DNA of 14,706 nt from Sulfurimonas sp. (lineage in GTDB: Bacteria; Campylobacterota; Campylobacteria; Campylobacterales; Sulfurimonadaceae): the NCBI GenBank assembly GCA_003978475.1, contig QNZR01000095.1, forward strand, positions 1 to 14,706, given 5' to 3'. This document shows positions 1 through 7,389 of this stretch, piece by piece. The notes under the pieces were generated by a model that saw only the letters and a program-made list of their open reading frames with translations, was not told the origin of the DNA and did no database searches. A program made the position numbers and the translations under genes. How positions within the stretch are numbered: position 1 is the first letter of the stretch; the number at the start of each line of letters is the position of its first letter.

Positions 1-2879
1 AACGTAGGAATTTTCTGAAAATTTCAGGAATGACGGCTGCTCTGGTGGCATCACAGGGGAGTCTTTTTGCCAAGACGCAGGTCATGTCAGTTGAAAACGG
101 CAAACATGATTACCCCAATGCCAACTACACGGAAACAATGTACCGTAATGAGTTCGCCTTTACTTACGGTAAAAAGGAGGAACACGGGTTTGCATACCAC
201 TGTGTCAACTGTCAGGGAAACTGTGCCTGGGAAGTGTGGTCTCATAATGGCGTGATTACTCGCGAGAACCAATCGGCGCGCTATCCGGTTATTAATGCAA
301 AAATTCCCGATTTTAATCCGCGTGGCTGTAACAAAGGAGTGCAGCATTCACAGGTGATGTACCAAAAAGACCGCATTCTCTACCCGATGGTACGTGTCGG
401 TGAACGCGGTGAAGGAAAGTGGCGGCGTGCCAGCTGGGATGAGGCCGCCGAGATTGTCTGTCAAAATATTTTTGATACATTAAGCGATCCTGAGCGCGGT
501 CCGGATAAGTTGATGGTGCATGCCGGAACCGGACTGTTGACCGAAGGGCGTCGCGGAGCCCCATTGCGGTTTTCAACACAACTGGGTGCCAATCGCATCT
601 ATCCGTCATCGTATCTTGGCGATATGTTCTCCGGAGCAGCCATAGCGTACGGTGAAGGCAATCTGGGATGTACCTGGGATTTTATGTACACAGTCGACAC
701 CGCTGTGATGTGGGGAGGCAATCCGTCCGTGTCACGAATCCCTGATGCTCATTTTGTCTGGGAAGGCAAATATAACGGCGCGAAAATTATTGTGATTACG
801 CCGGAGTTTAATGCGACGGCAAAATCGGCAGATCTGTGGATTCCGATTAAAGCGGGTTCTGATAATATCCTGGCTATGAGCGTCATACAGGTGATTCTTG
901 AAGAGAAGCTCTACAAGCCGGAATTTATGAAGGTGTATACGGATCTCTCTTTTTTAGTAGATGTGAAAACGCAAAAAATGATTCGCCGTAACGATATGGA
1001 GCATACACAGAACAAAGAAGATCATCACAAATGGGATGAGCAATTTTACTGCATGAATGCAACTGACGGCAAGCCGTTCTTAATGCCTGGAACAGAGGGA
1101 CACGACAAACGAACCCTGCGTCTTCCCGAGGCGGTCAAACCGTCACTGGAAGGAGCATGGACCATTACTGATGTGCATGGACATGAGCGTGAAGTGACGA
1201 CGGTATTTGAGCTGCTGAAGCGCTCTGCTGCAAAATTTTCACCGGAAAAGACACAGAAGATTACGGGAGTTCACCCCGACACGGTGCGACAGCTCGCTCG
1301 TGATATTGCCATTCCCAAGGTCGTAGAAATTACTACAGGATTTTCGTTGAACAAATACTTTAACGGTATGATGACTATCTGGAACGTTGCATCGATTTGC
1401 GGTCTTACCGGACGTATGGGACCCTATGGCGGTCTCAATACGGAAAATGAGTTCCAGCTTTCAGGATTGGGTGCCCTGTCCGGGTTTAGCGGCAAATATG
1501 CTCCGCGTTTTGGTTCGGGCTTTGTCGGCGAGTTCATGAATGGTAACGGCATGAAGACCTTTAAACAGTATTTTAATGATGAAGATGTCCGACGGGCACA
1601 AAACGGTATGAGCAAGGAAGAGTACATTACCGTACTTGAAGAGATGCTTGCCGCCGGTGAGAATGGTAAAGCCAATATGGAGTCCGAACACGGTAATGTT
1701 GTGAAGCCATGGTGGCTGCCGACTACAGCATTGATTGTGGCCGACTCGACATTTCGTCGCAACAAAGCGAGTGAATACCGCAATGCCTTCTTGAAACGAA
1801 TGGATTTTTGGGCCTATGTCGATTATCGTATGAGTGAAGCAGCGCAGTATGCCGATGTCCTGCTTCCGGCAAAATCGCACTACGAGGTGTATGATTTACG
1901 TACGTCTCCGGGATATCACCGTTTTACCAATCTGGCACAACCCGTAGCCAATATCAAAAATGTCGGTGAGGCCAAAGATGAGTGGACGATGTTTACCTTT
2001 TTGGCAAAAAAACTTGAAGAGATTGCCAACCGTCCGGAAAATATTGCCAAAGCAAAAATCAAGGATGACAAGCGTTATGCACGTCCGGGATACCACGACC
2101 TGAGTATTTTTCATAAAGAGTATACCAATACCGATGAAGAGTCTGAAGGCGAAGGTGAAGTCTATTTGGGTACTGACAAAATGGCAGTACAAGCAGCACT
2201 GGAGAAGTGTGAGCAGTATGAGCCGTGGACAATGGAGAAGATGTATAAGGTAGGAGGCTTTCTTTTGATTAATGATAAAGCGGCACAAACCTCGCCGCTG
2301 TACTCCGATAAGCCTTACAATTCAAATGAATTTCATCTCTACAAATTTGAGCCGATGCACACGATTTCAGGACGTCAGACTTTTTATGTGGATCATGAGA
2401 TGTTTATTCGCATGGGTGCGGCAACCAATACCGGTATGGAGGGGATACGTCCACAACGTGAAGAGTACCCGTATGTCTTAATGACACCGCATGCGCGATG
2501 GTCCATTCACTCGAACTATAAAACTTCACGTACCTTGTTGCGTCTACAGCGTGGTGTGCCGGCAGTGGCGCTCAACCGAGTGGTCGCCAAGAAAAAAGGG
2601 ATTAAAGACGGCGACACCATTCGTGTCTATAACAGTCTCGGAGAGTTTTATGCCATGGCAAAACTCTCCTCTTCCTCACCGGCGGACGGTCTGGTGATGG
2701 AGCATGGATGGGAACCGTACATGTATAAATTCAACAAGGGGCATAATGAGGTTGTACCGACGTCATTAAACCTGTTGGAGATGGCAGATGGATGGGGACA
2801 CCTCAAGTTTGGTGGTCTTTGGGACGGTAACCAGTACGCATACGATGGCGCTGTCAATTATGAAAAAGCAAACGTTTAA
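1..2879 (+). CDS. Type II DMSO reductase family, molybdopterin catalytic (alpha) subunit, 5'-truncated by window edge
   Basis: Catalytic subunit of a periplasmic Mo-bisPGD oxidoreductase of the EbdA/DdhA/SerA/ClrA/PcrA type. The reading frame is open from base 3 to the TAA at 2877-2879. An ATG at 30 is not the real start, because the codons before it read RRNFLKISG, a textbook twin-arginine motif followed by a hydrophobic stretch ending near LFA. The start codon therefore lies upstream of the window. Numbering from the ATG at 30: the FS0 cluster motif is H57-x3-C61-x3-C65-x34-C100, the His-first version found in NarG and type II enzymes. D198, in the segment YLGDMF, is the expected Asp ligand of molybdenum. 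The visible length (about 958 residues) fits type II enzymes and is far shorter than NarG. The C-terminal region (HARWSIHSNYKTSRTLLRL and after) is the usual dinucleotide-binding domain. Beta, gamma and chaperone genes follow in operon. Substrate and direction (reductase or dehydrogenase) are not determinable here. Confidence 0.93.
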   Translation, partial: RRNFLKISGMTAALVASQGSLFAKTQVMSVENGKHDYPNANYTETMYRNEFAFTYGKKEEHGFAYHCVNCQGNCAWEVWSHNGVITRENQSARYPVINAKIPDFNPRGCNKGVQHSQVMYQKDRILYPMVRVGERGEGKWRRASWDEAAEIVCQNIFDTLSDPERGPDKLMVHAGTGLLTEGRRGAPLRFSTQLGANRIYPSSYLGDMFSGAAIAYGEGNLGCTWDFMYTVDTAVMWGGNPSVSRIPDAHFVWEGKYNGAKIIVITPEFNATAKSADLWIPIKAGSDNILAMSVIQVILEEKLYKPEFMKVYTDLSFLVDVKTQKMIRRNDMEHTQNKEDHHKWDEQFYCMNATDGKPFLMPGTEGHDKRTLRLPEAVKPSLEGAWTITDVHGHEREVTTVFELLKRSAAKFSPEKTQKITGVHPDTVRQLARDIAIPKVVEITTGFSLNKYFNGMMTIWNVASICGLTGRMGPYGGLNTENEFQLSGLGALSGFSGKYAPRFGSGFVGEFMNGNGMKTFKQYFNDEDVRRAQNGMSKEEYITVLEEMLAAGENGKANMESEHGNVVKPWWLPTTALIVADSTFRRNKASEYRNAFLKRMDFWAYVDYRMSEAAQYADVLLPAKSHYEVYDLRTSPGYHRFTNLAQPVANIKNVGEAKDEWTMFTFLAKKLEEIANRPENIAKAKIKDDKRYARPGYHDLSIFHKEYTNTDEESEGEGEVYLGTDKMAVQAALEKCEQYEPWTMEKMYKVGGFLLINDKAAQTSPLYSDKPYNSNEFHLYKFEPMHTISGRQTFYVDHEMFIRMGAATNTGMEGIRPQREEYPYVLMTPHARWSIHSNYKTSRTLLRLQRGVPAVALNRVVAKKKGIKDGDTIRVYNSLGEFYAMAKLSSSSPADGLVMEHGWEPYMYKFNKGHNEVVPTSLNLLEMADGWGHLKFGGLWDGNQYAYDGAVNYEKANV

Positions 2880-2888
2880 GGAGTTTAG

Positions 2889-4016
2889 ATGTCTAAAAGA
2901 CAATTAGCAATGGTAATGGACCTGAACAAATGTATCGGGTGTCAGACATGTACCGTAGCATGTAAAACTCAGTGGACCAATCGCAACGGCCGTGAGTATA
3001 TGTATTGGAATAATGTTGAGACCTATCCGGGAACGGGATATCCCAAAAACTGGATGGATCTTGGCGGCGGTTTTGATGCTGCAGGTGACCTTCAGCCGGG
3101 TGTCATTCCCAATTTGGAATCTGACTACGGGGTACCGTGGGACTACAACTATGACGCGCTGGCAGGAGGTGCCAGTTTTGAGCCTAACGTCGAGCCGACA
3201 TGGGGACCTAACTGGGATGAGGATGAAGGTGAGGGGATTTTCCCTCAGGATAACTACTTTTTCTATCTGCCGCGTATCTGTAACCACTGTACCAATCCGG
3301 GATGTTTAAGTGCGTGTCCCCGCGATGCCATCTTTAAACGTGAAGAAGACGGTGTGGTGCTGGTCGATCTGGATCGCTGTCAGGGATATCGCTACTGTAT
3401 TGCGGGATGTCCATACAAAAAGATCTATTTCAATCCAAAAATTTCCAAGTCGGAAAAATGTATTTTGTGTTTTCCCCGTGTCGAGCAGGGACTGCCGCCG
3501 GCATGTGCCCAGCAATGCGTCGGTCGTATCCGTTTTGTCGGATTTTTAGATGACGAAGAGTCTCAGGTATATAAGTTGGTACACAAATATAAAGTGGCAC
3601 TGGGCTTGCGCAGTGATTACGGTACACAACCTAATGTCTATTATGTACCGCCAACGGAGTCCCCGGTAAAATTTGATGCTAATGGAAAAATTATTGAAGG
3701 TTCCGATCGTATTCCGGTAGCAGAACTGGAAAAACTTTTTGGTCCGGAAGTCCATGACGCTATCAAGACGTTAAAATCGGAGATGGCAAAGCGTAAAGAG
3801 ACGGGAGAGAGCGAGCTGATGGATCTGTTAATTGCCTATCAGCATGCCGATATGTTCCGTCTGGATAATACCTATTATCAGCAGGTTGCCAAAGAGAAAG
3901 GGCTCAATCCATTGGCGCCGGTAGATACCCGCTATATTGCAGGGAAATATACTAAAACAGGGCATAGCATGAACTTTACACACGCGGCTGAGCCTACAGC
4001 GGGAGGGCATCACTAA
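2889..4016 (+). CDS. Type II DMSO reductase family, iron-sulfur (beta) subunit
   Basis: Electron-transfer subunit (375 aa) passing electrons between the molybdenum subunit and the heme subunit. It has no signal peptide of its own, so it presumably crosses the membrane folded with the Tat-tagged alpha subunit, as is known for this family. Four cluster motifs are visible: C15-x2-C18-x2-C21-x3-C25; C131-x2-C134-x4-C139-x3-C143; C164-x2-Y167-x2-C170-x3-C174; C191-x2-C194-x11-C206-x3-C210. Tyr at 167 in place of a cysteine indicates a [3Fe-4S] cluster there, as in EbdB/PcrB/SerB; NarH has Trp at this place. The N-terminus (KRQLAMVMDLNKCIGCQTC) strongly resembles ethylbenzene dehydrogenase and perchlorate reductase beta subunits. 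The ribosome site AAGGAG overlaps the alpha stop codon and lies 5 bases before the ATG, so translation is probably coupled. Confidence 0.94.
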   Translation: MSKRQLAMVMDLNKCIGCQTCTVACKTQWTNRNGREYMYWNNVETYPGTGYPKNWMDLGGGFDAAGDLQPGVIPNLESDYGVPWDYNYDALAGGASFEPNVEPTWGPNWDEDEGEGIFPQDNYFFYLPRICNHCTNPGCLSACPRDAIFKREEDGVVLVDLDRCQGYRYCIAGCPYKKIYFNPKISKSEKCILCFPRVEQGLPPACAQQCVGRIRFVGFLDDEESQVYKLVHKYKVALGLRSDYGTQPNVYYVPPTESPVKFDANGKIIEGSDRIPVAELEKLFGPEVHDAIKTLKSEMAKRKETGESELMDLLIAYQHADMFRLDNTYYQQVAKEKGLNPLAPVDTRYIAGKYTKTGHSMNFTHAAEPTAGGHH

Positions 4017-5227
4017 TGAAAACCATAGCAACAACACTTTTGATGTCAGCACTGGCAAGTACAACGCTTTTTGGTGCCGGTGCAGCGGTGAATGCGCTGA
4101 AGGTAAGCAATGATATTAACACGATTTCATATGCATCTGCGCTTTGGAATAAAGCGACGTTCTCGCCGGTGTTCCTCTATCCTCAGACGACCATTAGGAT
4201 GAATGATAAAAAAGCCAATGAAATGAATGCCCACAACCATGCCAAAAAAGCGATGGTTGCCGCCGTCTATAATGACCATAATATTGCTTTTATGATCCGA
4301 TGGCCGGATGCGACGATTAATGTCCAAAAAGGAGAGAGTACAACGACCTACGCCGACGGATTTGCCGTACAGTTTGCAAGCCGTGTTGATGATCCAAATA
4401 AGCTGCCTTACATCGGTATGGGTTCACAAGGGCGTCCGGTCGTAGTGCACCTGCAAAAAGTTGCCAAAGATATTTATGAACCTGACGGTCACGGCGAGGT
4501 TGCGTATCAAGTCAATCGTAATCAGACGGATCTTTTTGGAAAAGCGCTGCAGGCGTTTGACAAGAAGGTGCAATCATTGGGAAGCAGTGACTATGAACGA
4601 TCGTTCATAAGTGAGGGCTTCCGTTCGATGACAGAGATTAAAGACGGCAGCAACAACTCCTACGCCCGCATTCGGTATCTTAAAAAAGATCACGCGTGGG
4701 AAGGCACACTGACACGTGCGCTTAAGGATGAATATGTCAATCTGAATGCCCCTGCGATTCCCGTGGCCTTTGCCGTGTGGGATGGTGAAAAAATGGGGCG
4801 AGACGGTCTAAAGCATCTTTCGGCATGGGTTTCGGTAAAGCTTCAGGGCAAGCAGGGCGGAGAGGCTCTGATTAGCGCTCTTGATGGTACTCTTGTCGGC
4901 GACCCCAAGGCGGGAAAACGTGCCGTGGCCGCCAATGGTTGTGCCGGATGTCATCAGATGACGGCGGAGGATGCTCCCAATATACTGGGTCCCTCCCTGC
5001 GCAATATCGGCGGCTATTCGACAGCAGGATATTTAAAAGAGTCGCTTCTGAACCCTTCGGCAGCCATTGTTCCGGGGTATAACCGCAATGCGCACAGTGC
5101 GTATCCATGGTATACTGTCAATAACGGCAAGCGGGTATCGGCAATGACGGACTACTCATGGCTTGATCAGAAAACACAAAATGACATTGTCGCCTACTTG
5201 CAAACGCTCAAAGCGGAGGTGAAATAA
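4016..5227 (+). CDS. Gamma subunit: ethylbenzene-dehydrogenase-type heme b domain fused to a monoheme cytochrome c domain
   Basis: Periplasmic heme subunit (403 aa) with a Sec signal peptide (about residues 1-24, ending GAGAA). Residues about 25-290 match the heme b gamma domain of type II enzymes. The two likely axial ligands are M135 in PYIGMG and K266 in DGLKHLSAW, following the Met/Lys pair known in EbdC. Residues about 295-403 form a class I cytochrome c: C309-A-G-C312-H313, with M377 (SAMTDYSWL) before a closing helix NDIVAYLQTLK as the likely distal ligand. Standalone gamma subunits of Ebd, Ddh, Ser and Clr carry only heme b, so this protein appears to combine the gamma subunit with its electron-accepting cytochrome. 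The ATG shares one base with the beta stop (TAATG), and a GGGAGG site lies upstream. The domain assignment is strong; the ligand roles are inferred from motif position. Confidence 0.9.
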   Translation: MKTIATTLLMSALASTTLFGAGAAVNALKVSNDINTISYASALWNKATFSPVFLYPQTTIRMNDKKANEMNAHNHAKKAMVAAVYNDHNIAFMIRWPDATINVQKGESTTTYADGFAVQFASRVDDPNKLPYIGMGSQGRPVVVHLQKVAKDIYEPDGHGEVAYQVNRNQTDLFGKALQAFDKKVQSLGSSDYERSFISEGFRSMTEIKDGSNNSYARIRYLKKDHAWEGTLTRALKDEYVNLNAPAIPVAFAVWDGEKMGRDGLKHLSAWVSVKLQGKQGGEALISALDGTLVGDPKAGKRAVAANGCAGCHQMTAEDAPNILGPSLRNIGGYSTAGYLKESLLNPSAAIVPGYNRNAHSAYPWYTVNNGKRVSAMTDYSWLDQKTQNDIVAYLQTLKAEVK

Positions 5228-5628
5228 TGAAACGTATAGCGATGGCAATGATTGCCGTAAGTTTAAGTCTCTTAGCCAACGAAGGTGCCTTTGAGAAAGA
5301 GGGCTTTTTAACCACACAGGCGTGTGCCGAACAGGGATCCTTTAAAGACTGCTACATGGAAAATTATGTCTGCGGCAGTGACGGATGTTTTCGAACGACG
5401 GAAGCCGGAGTTGACAAGAAGACACCACTGGTGCTGTACTCCCATGACGACGGTATTATCTACAAGCTTGATACCTCCAATGTGCCCCGAGAAGCCTTTG
5501 ATGTGGGCATCAGTCGCAACGGAGTGGCCGTTACGGGGGAGTATGACAGTAGCAGCCATACCATTGTCGTACATGAGTTTAAGGCACCGCCACCACCGAA
5601 AAAATCCTTTTTTAAAGGGTGTCTCTAG
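5227..5628 (+). CDS. Small secreted cysteine-rich protein of unknown function in the molybdoenzyme operon
   Basis: I do not recognise a family for this 133-residue protein. Residues 1-17 form a Sec signal peptide (MKRIAMAMIAVSLSLLA, cleavage likely before NEG), so it should be periplasmic. The mature part has cysteines 33, 42, 49 and 54 clustered in an aromatic and acidic stretch (the last two in CGSDGC), followed by a beta-rich middle (residues 65-117). A proline run (APPPPKK) precedes a short tail ending KGCL with a fifth cysteine at 132. There is no CxxCH, so it is not a c-type cytochrome. Disulfides, a metal site or a thiol-linked assembly role are all possible. The ATG overlaps the gamma stop (TAATG) and has a very strong ribosome site, GGAGGTGA. 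It is thus firmly part of the operon and translationally coupled, which argues for a role in the enzyme's maturation, docking or electron transfer. Confidence 0.82.
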   Translation: MKRIAMAMIAVSLSLLANEGAFEKEGFLTTQACAEQGSFKDCYMENYVCGSDGCFRTTEAGVDKKTPLVLYSHDDGIIYKLDTSNVPREAFDVGISRNGVAVTGEYDSSSHTIVVHEFKAPPPPKKSFFKGCL

Positions 5629-5652
5629 TTTCAAAGCGTACGGCTTTGAAAC
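5628..5652 (+). terminator. Perfect 10-bp hairpin directly at the stop codon; attenuator or mRNA-stabilising stem
   Basis: GTTTCAAAGC (5628-5637) and GCTTTGAAAC (5643-5652) are exact reverse complements around a 5-base loop GTACG. The stem begins at the last base of the preceding TAG. No T-run follows (the next bases are CACACTGCC), so it is not a classic rho-independent terminator. It may act as a partial terminator or as a 3' stabiliser that keeps the structural-gene part of the mRNA more abundant than the chaperone part. Confidence 0.55.
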
Positions 5653-5666
5653 CACACTGCCAGTAT

Positions 5667-5698
5667 TTACATGTAATTTTGCAGGCACTTTTAAGTGC
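5667..5698. promoter_or_regulatory. Two short dyads in the gap before the chaperone gene
   Basis: The 110-base gap between the small secreted protein and the chaperone holds a perfect 10-bp palindrome TTACATGTAA (5667-5676). Eight bases further on is a second dyad, GCACTT-TT-AAGTGC (5685-5698). Either could be an operator or a small RNA stem. I see no convincing -35/-10 pair here, so a separate promoter for the chaperone is possible but unsupported. Confidence 0.35.
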
Positions 5699-5738
5699 TG
5701 ATGTGTTACAAATCTTCAGAAACGATTTAGGATAATTG

Positions 5739-6314
5739 ATGAATCAAGAGTATCGACTCTATATCTATGCATTTTTGTCACGAGTGATGAGCAACATGCC
5801 GGATCAGCGTTTTATTGCAGATTTAAAAGCCAATGAGACACTGCTGGATGCTCTGGGAGAATCCAGCCGAACATGGCTGTTGCAGCATGATGACAAATAT
5901 CTTCTTGAGGCGTTAAATACGGACTTCACCTCAATGTTTGTGCTCAATACGCAGCCGGTGGAGGCCTTTGTGCTCGATGCTAAGAATGACACCCTTGTCG
6001 GACTGCAAAATCCGGTGATGGCCTTCTATTTTCAACACGGCTTTGAGCTCAATATGGATCAGACCGAACTGATGGCACCGGATCATCTCTCTATTGAGTT
6101 TGGTTTTATGCAGTCACTTGTTTACCGGAATGAACTTCAGCCGCAGTATGATTTTATGAATGCGCACCTCATGATATGGGTTATCCCCTATATGTTGGGA
6201 ATGCAATCGATGGCGCAGACCCCTTTTTATCGCGATATTTGCGATTTTATTGTGGAATTTTTAGCTGCGGATTATGAGTATTTGCATACGGAGTGTACCG
6301 ATGCGCAATCATGA
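5739..6314 (+). CDS. TorD/DmsD-like molybdoenzyme-specific chaperone
   Basis: Cytoplasmic all-helical chaperone (191 aa) of the TorD family. It would bind the Tat leader of the alpha subunit and hold it until cofactor insertion is complete; such a gene (ebdD, pcrD, serD, ddhD, clrD) accompanies every characterised type II operon. The sequence shows the family pattern: an N-terminal helix YRLYIYAFLSRVM, the central segment LNTDFTSMFVLNTQPVEAFV (the counterpart of the usual Y-x2-LF...P.E box), and a helical C-terminus with FYRDICDFIVEFL. There is no signal peptide or membrane segment. I choose ATG 5739 over the in-frame TTG at 5736 because AGGA at 5729-5732 lies 6 bases before the ATG. The gene's end overlaps the next gene by 14 bases. 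Confidence 0.85.
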   Translation: MNQEYRLYIYAFLSRVMSNMPDQRFIADLKANETLLDALGESSRTWLLQHDDKYLLEALNTDFTSMFVLNTQPVEAFVLDAKNDTLVGLQNPVMAFYFQHGFELNMDQTELMAPDHLSIEFGFMQSLVYRNELQPQYDFMNAHLMIWVIPYMLGMQSMAQTPFYRDICDFIVEFLAADYEYLHTECTDAQS

Positions 6315-7386
6315 TTTTATTCAGACCAAGGCGCATTTTAGTTTTAATGCGACTGACTGCCTGCGTAATGCCTATTTTCATAACGATTGCCGGCACTGTA
6401 TGGAGCTCTGTCCCACAGACGCCCTGGTGTTGGTTCGTCATAAGCTGACGCTCCTTGACACGGAGTGTCTTGCGTGTGCGGCATGTATTGGGAGTTGTCC
6501 TACGGAGGCGCTGCGTCTTGAGGGTTTCGATCCCAATGCGTTTACCCTGGCGTTTCAACAGCAGATGCCGCTACTCTCATGCCAGAACAATACGCCGTGT
6601 CTGGGAGTTTTTGACACCCATCACTATATTACCATGGCGCTGCAGGGGGAAGATGCTCCCTGCTGTGATCTCTCGCATTGCGAGGCATGCCATCTTAACC
6701 ATACGGGGAAAGTTGAACAGAGCATTCGTCATAAGATAACGCAGAGCAATAGTTTTTTAGAGGCGGTTGGTATGCACGCACAGCGTGTTACCGTGATAGA
6801 AGAGCCGGTAAACAAAACATCTGATCGCCGGGCGCTGTTTCGAACGGCATTAACGAAAGTGCACGACGCCATGACAGAAGAGGTGCAGGAGGAGTCGCCT
6901 TCGACAATCAAACCGCATGCCCTTCCCGCCACATTGCCTGTGAAATATACGATTGTAAAGCATGCGATTCAAGAGCATATTGAGCGGTTTAGCACAACGG
7001 ATGTAGCGAGTTTTGAATCGCTCTTTTTTAACAAAACCATTGATTTTGATGCGTGTACCAATTGCGGTGACTGCATACAGTTTTGCCCTACAGAGGCGCT
7101 CTTTGCCACATCTGACAAACAGGGGATTTTTTTCAAATCCGGTCACTGCATCGGGTGCGGTATTTGTGATGATATTTGTAAAAGCAACGCCATAACGAGT
7201 GTAGCAGGTTTAGATTTGATTGCCGTAGCATTTGATCGGGGTGAGGAGCTGGTGCATTATGAGATGGTGATGTGTCATGAGTGCCGTTGTCCCTACCCCT
7301 ATAAAGGAGGCGATCCCATTTGCGATCGCTGTAAAGAGTTTACCGACAGTTTTGAAAATATGTTTGTTCTGGCAAAAGATCAGTAG
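6301..7386 (+). CDS. Cytoplasmic polyferredoxin (four Cys-cluster motifs) with C-terminal zinc-ribbon-like motif
   Basis: A soluble iron-sulfur protein of 361 aa with no signal peptide. Two ferredoxin-type pairs are separated by a middle region of roughly 185 residues that has further cysteines and a CCDLSHCEACH segment. N-terminal pair: an unusual first motif C20-x9-C30-x2-C33-x3-C37-P and a normal second, C56-x2-C59-x2-C62-x3-C66-P. C-terminal pair: C252-x2-C255-x2-C258-x3-C262-P and C283-x2-C286-x2-C289-x3-C293. The tail carries C325-x2-C328-x-C330 ... C341-x2-C344, which looks like a zinc ribbon. The start ATG 6301 is preferred to ATG 6274 because GGAG lies 7 bases before it; it overlaps the chaperone stop by 14 bases, so the two are translationally coupled. 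Coupling to the chaperone suggests a maturation or cytoplasmic electron-donor role for the molybdoenzyme. NapF-like function is one analogy; the exact role is unknown. Confidence 0.8.
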   Translation: MRNHDFIQTKAHFSFNATDCLRNAYFHNDCRHCMELCPTDALVLVRHKLTLLDTECLACAACIGSCPTEALRLEGFDPNAFTLAFQQQMPLLSCQNNTPCLGVFDTHHYITMALQGEDAPCCDLSHCEACHLNHTGKVEQSIRHKITQSNSFLEAVGMHAQRVTVIEEPVNKTSDRRALFRTALTKVHDAMTEEVQEESPSTIKPHALPATLPVKYTIVKHAIQEHIERFSTTDVASFESLFFNKTIDFDACTNCGDCIQFCPTEALFATSDKQGIFFKSGHCIGCGICDDICKSNAITSVAGLDLIAVAFDRGEELVHYEMVMCHECRCPYPYKGGDPICDRCKEFTDSFENMFVLAKDQ

Positions 7387-7389
7387 CGC

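Noticed and set aside
1424..1880. Long antisense open frames inside the alpha subunit gene
   Set aside because: They are shadows of the coding strand: no ribosome sites, no recognisable motifs, and they mutually overlap.
5736..5747. TTGAT-GA-ATCAA, FNR-box-like sequence at the chaperone start
   Set aside because: The spacer is 2 bases instead of the 4 needed for an FNR/CRP-family dimer, and the site overlaps the start codon and first coding codons.
6274..6300. Upstream ATG at 6274 as start of the polyferredoxin
   Set aside because: No ribosome site precedes it, and it would deepen the overlap with the chaperone gene to 41 bases; ATG 6301 has GGAG at proper spacing.
1..7386. Identification as perchlorate reductase (pcrABCD) or respiratory nitrate reductase (narGHI)
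   Set aside because: The gamma subunit is neither a multiheme PcrC nor a membrane NarI, the alpha subunit is much shorter than NarG, the residues before the Mo-ligand Asp differ, and no chlorite dismutase is present. Substrate left open.
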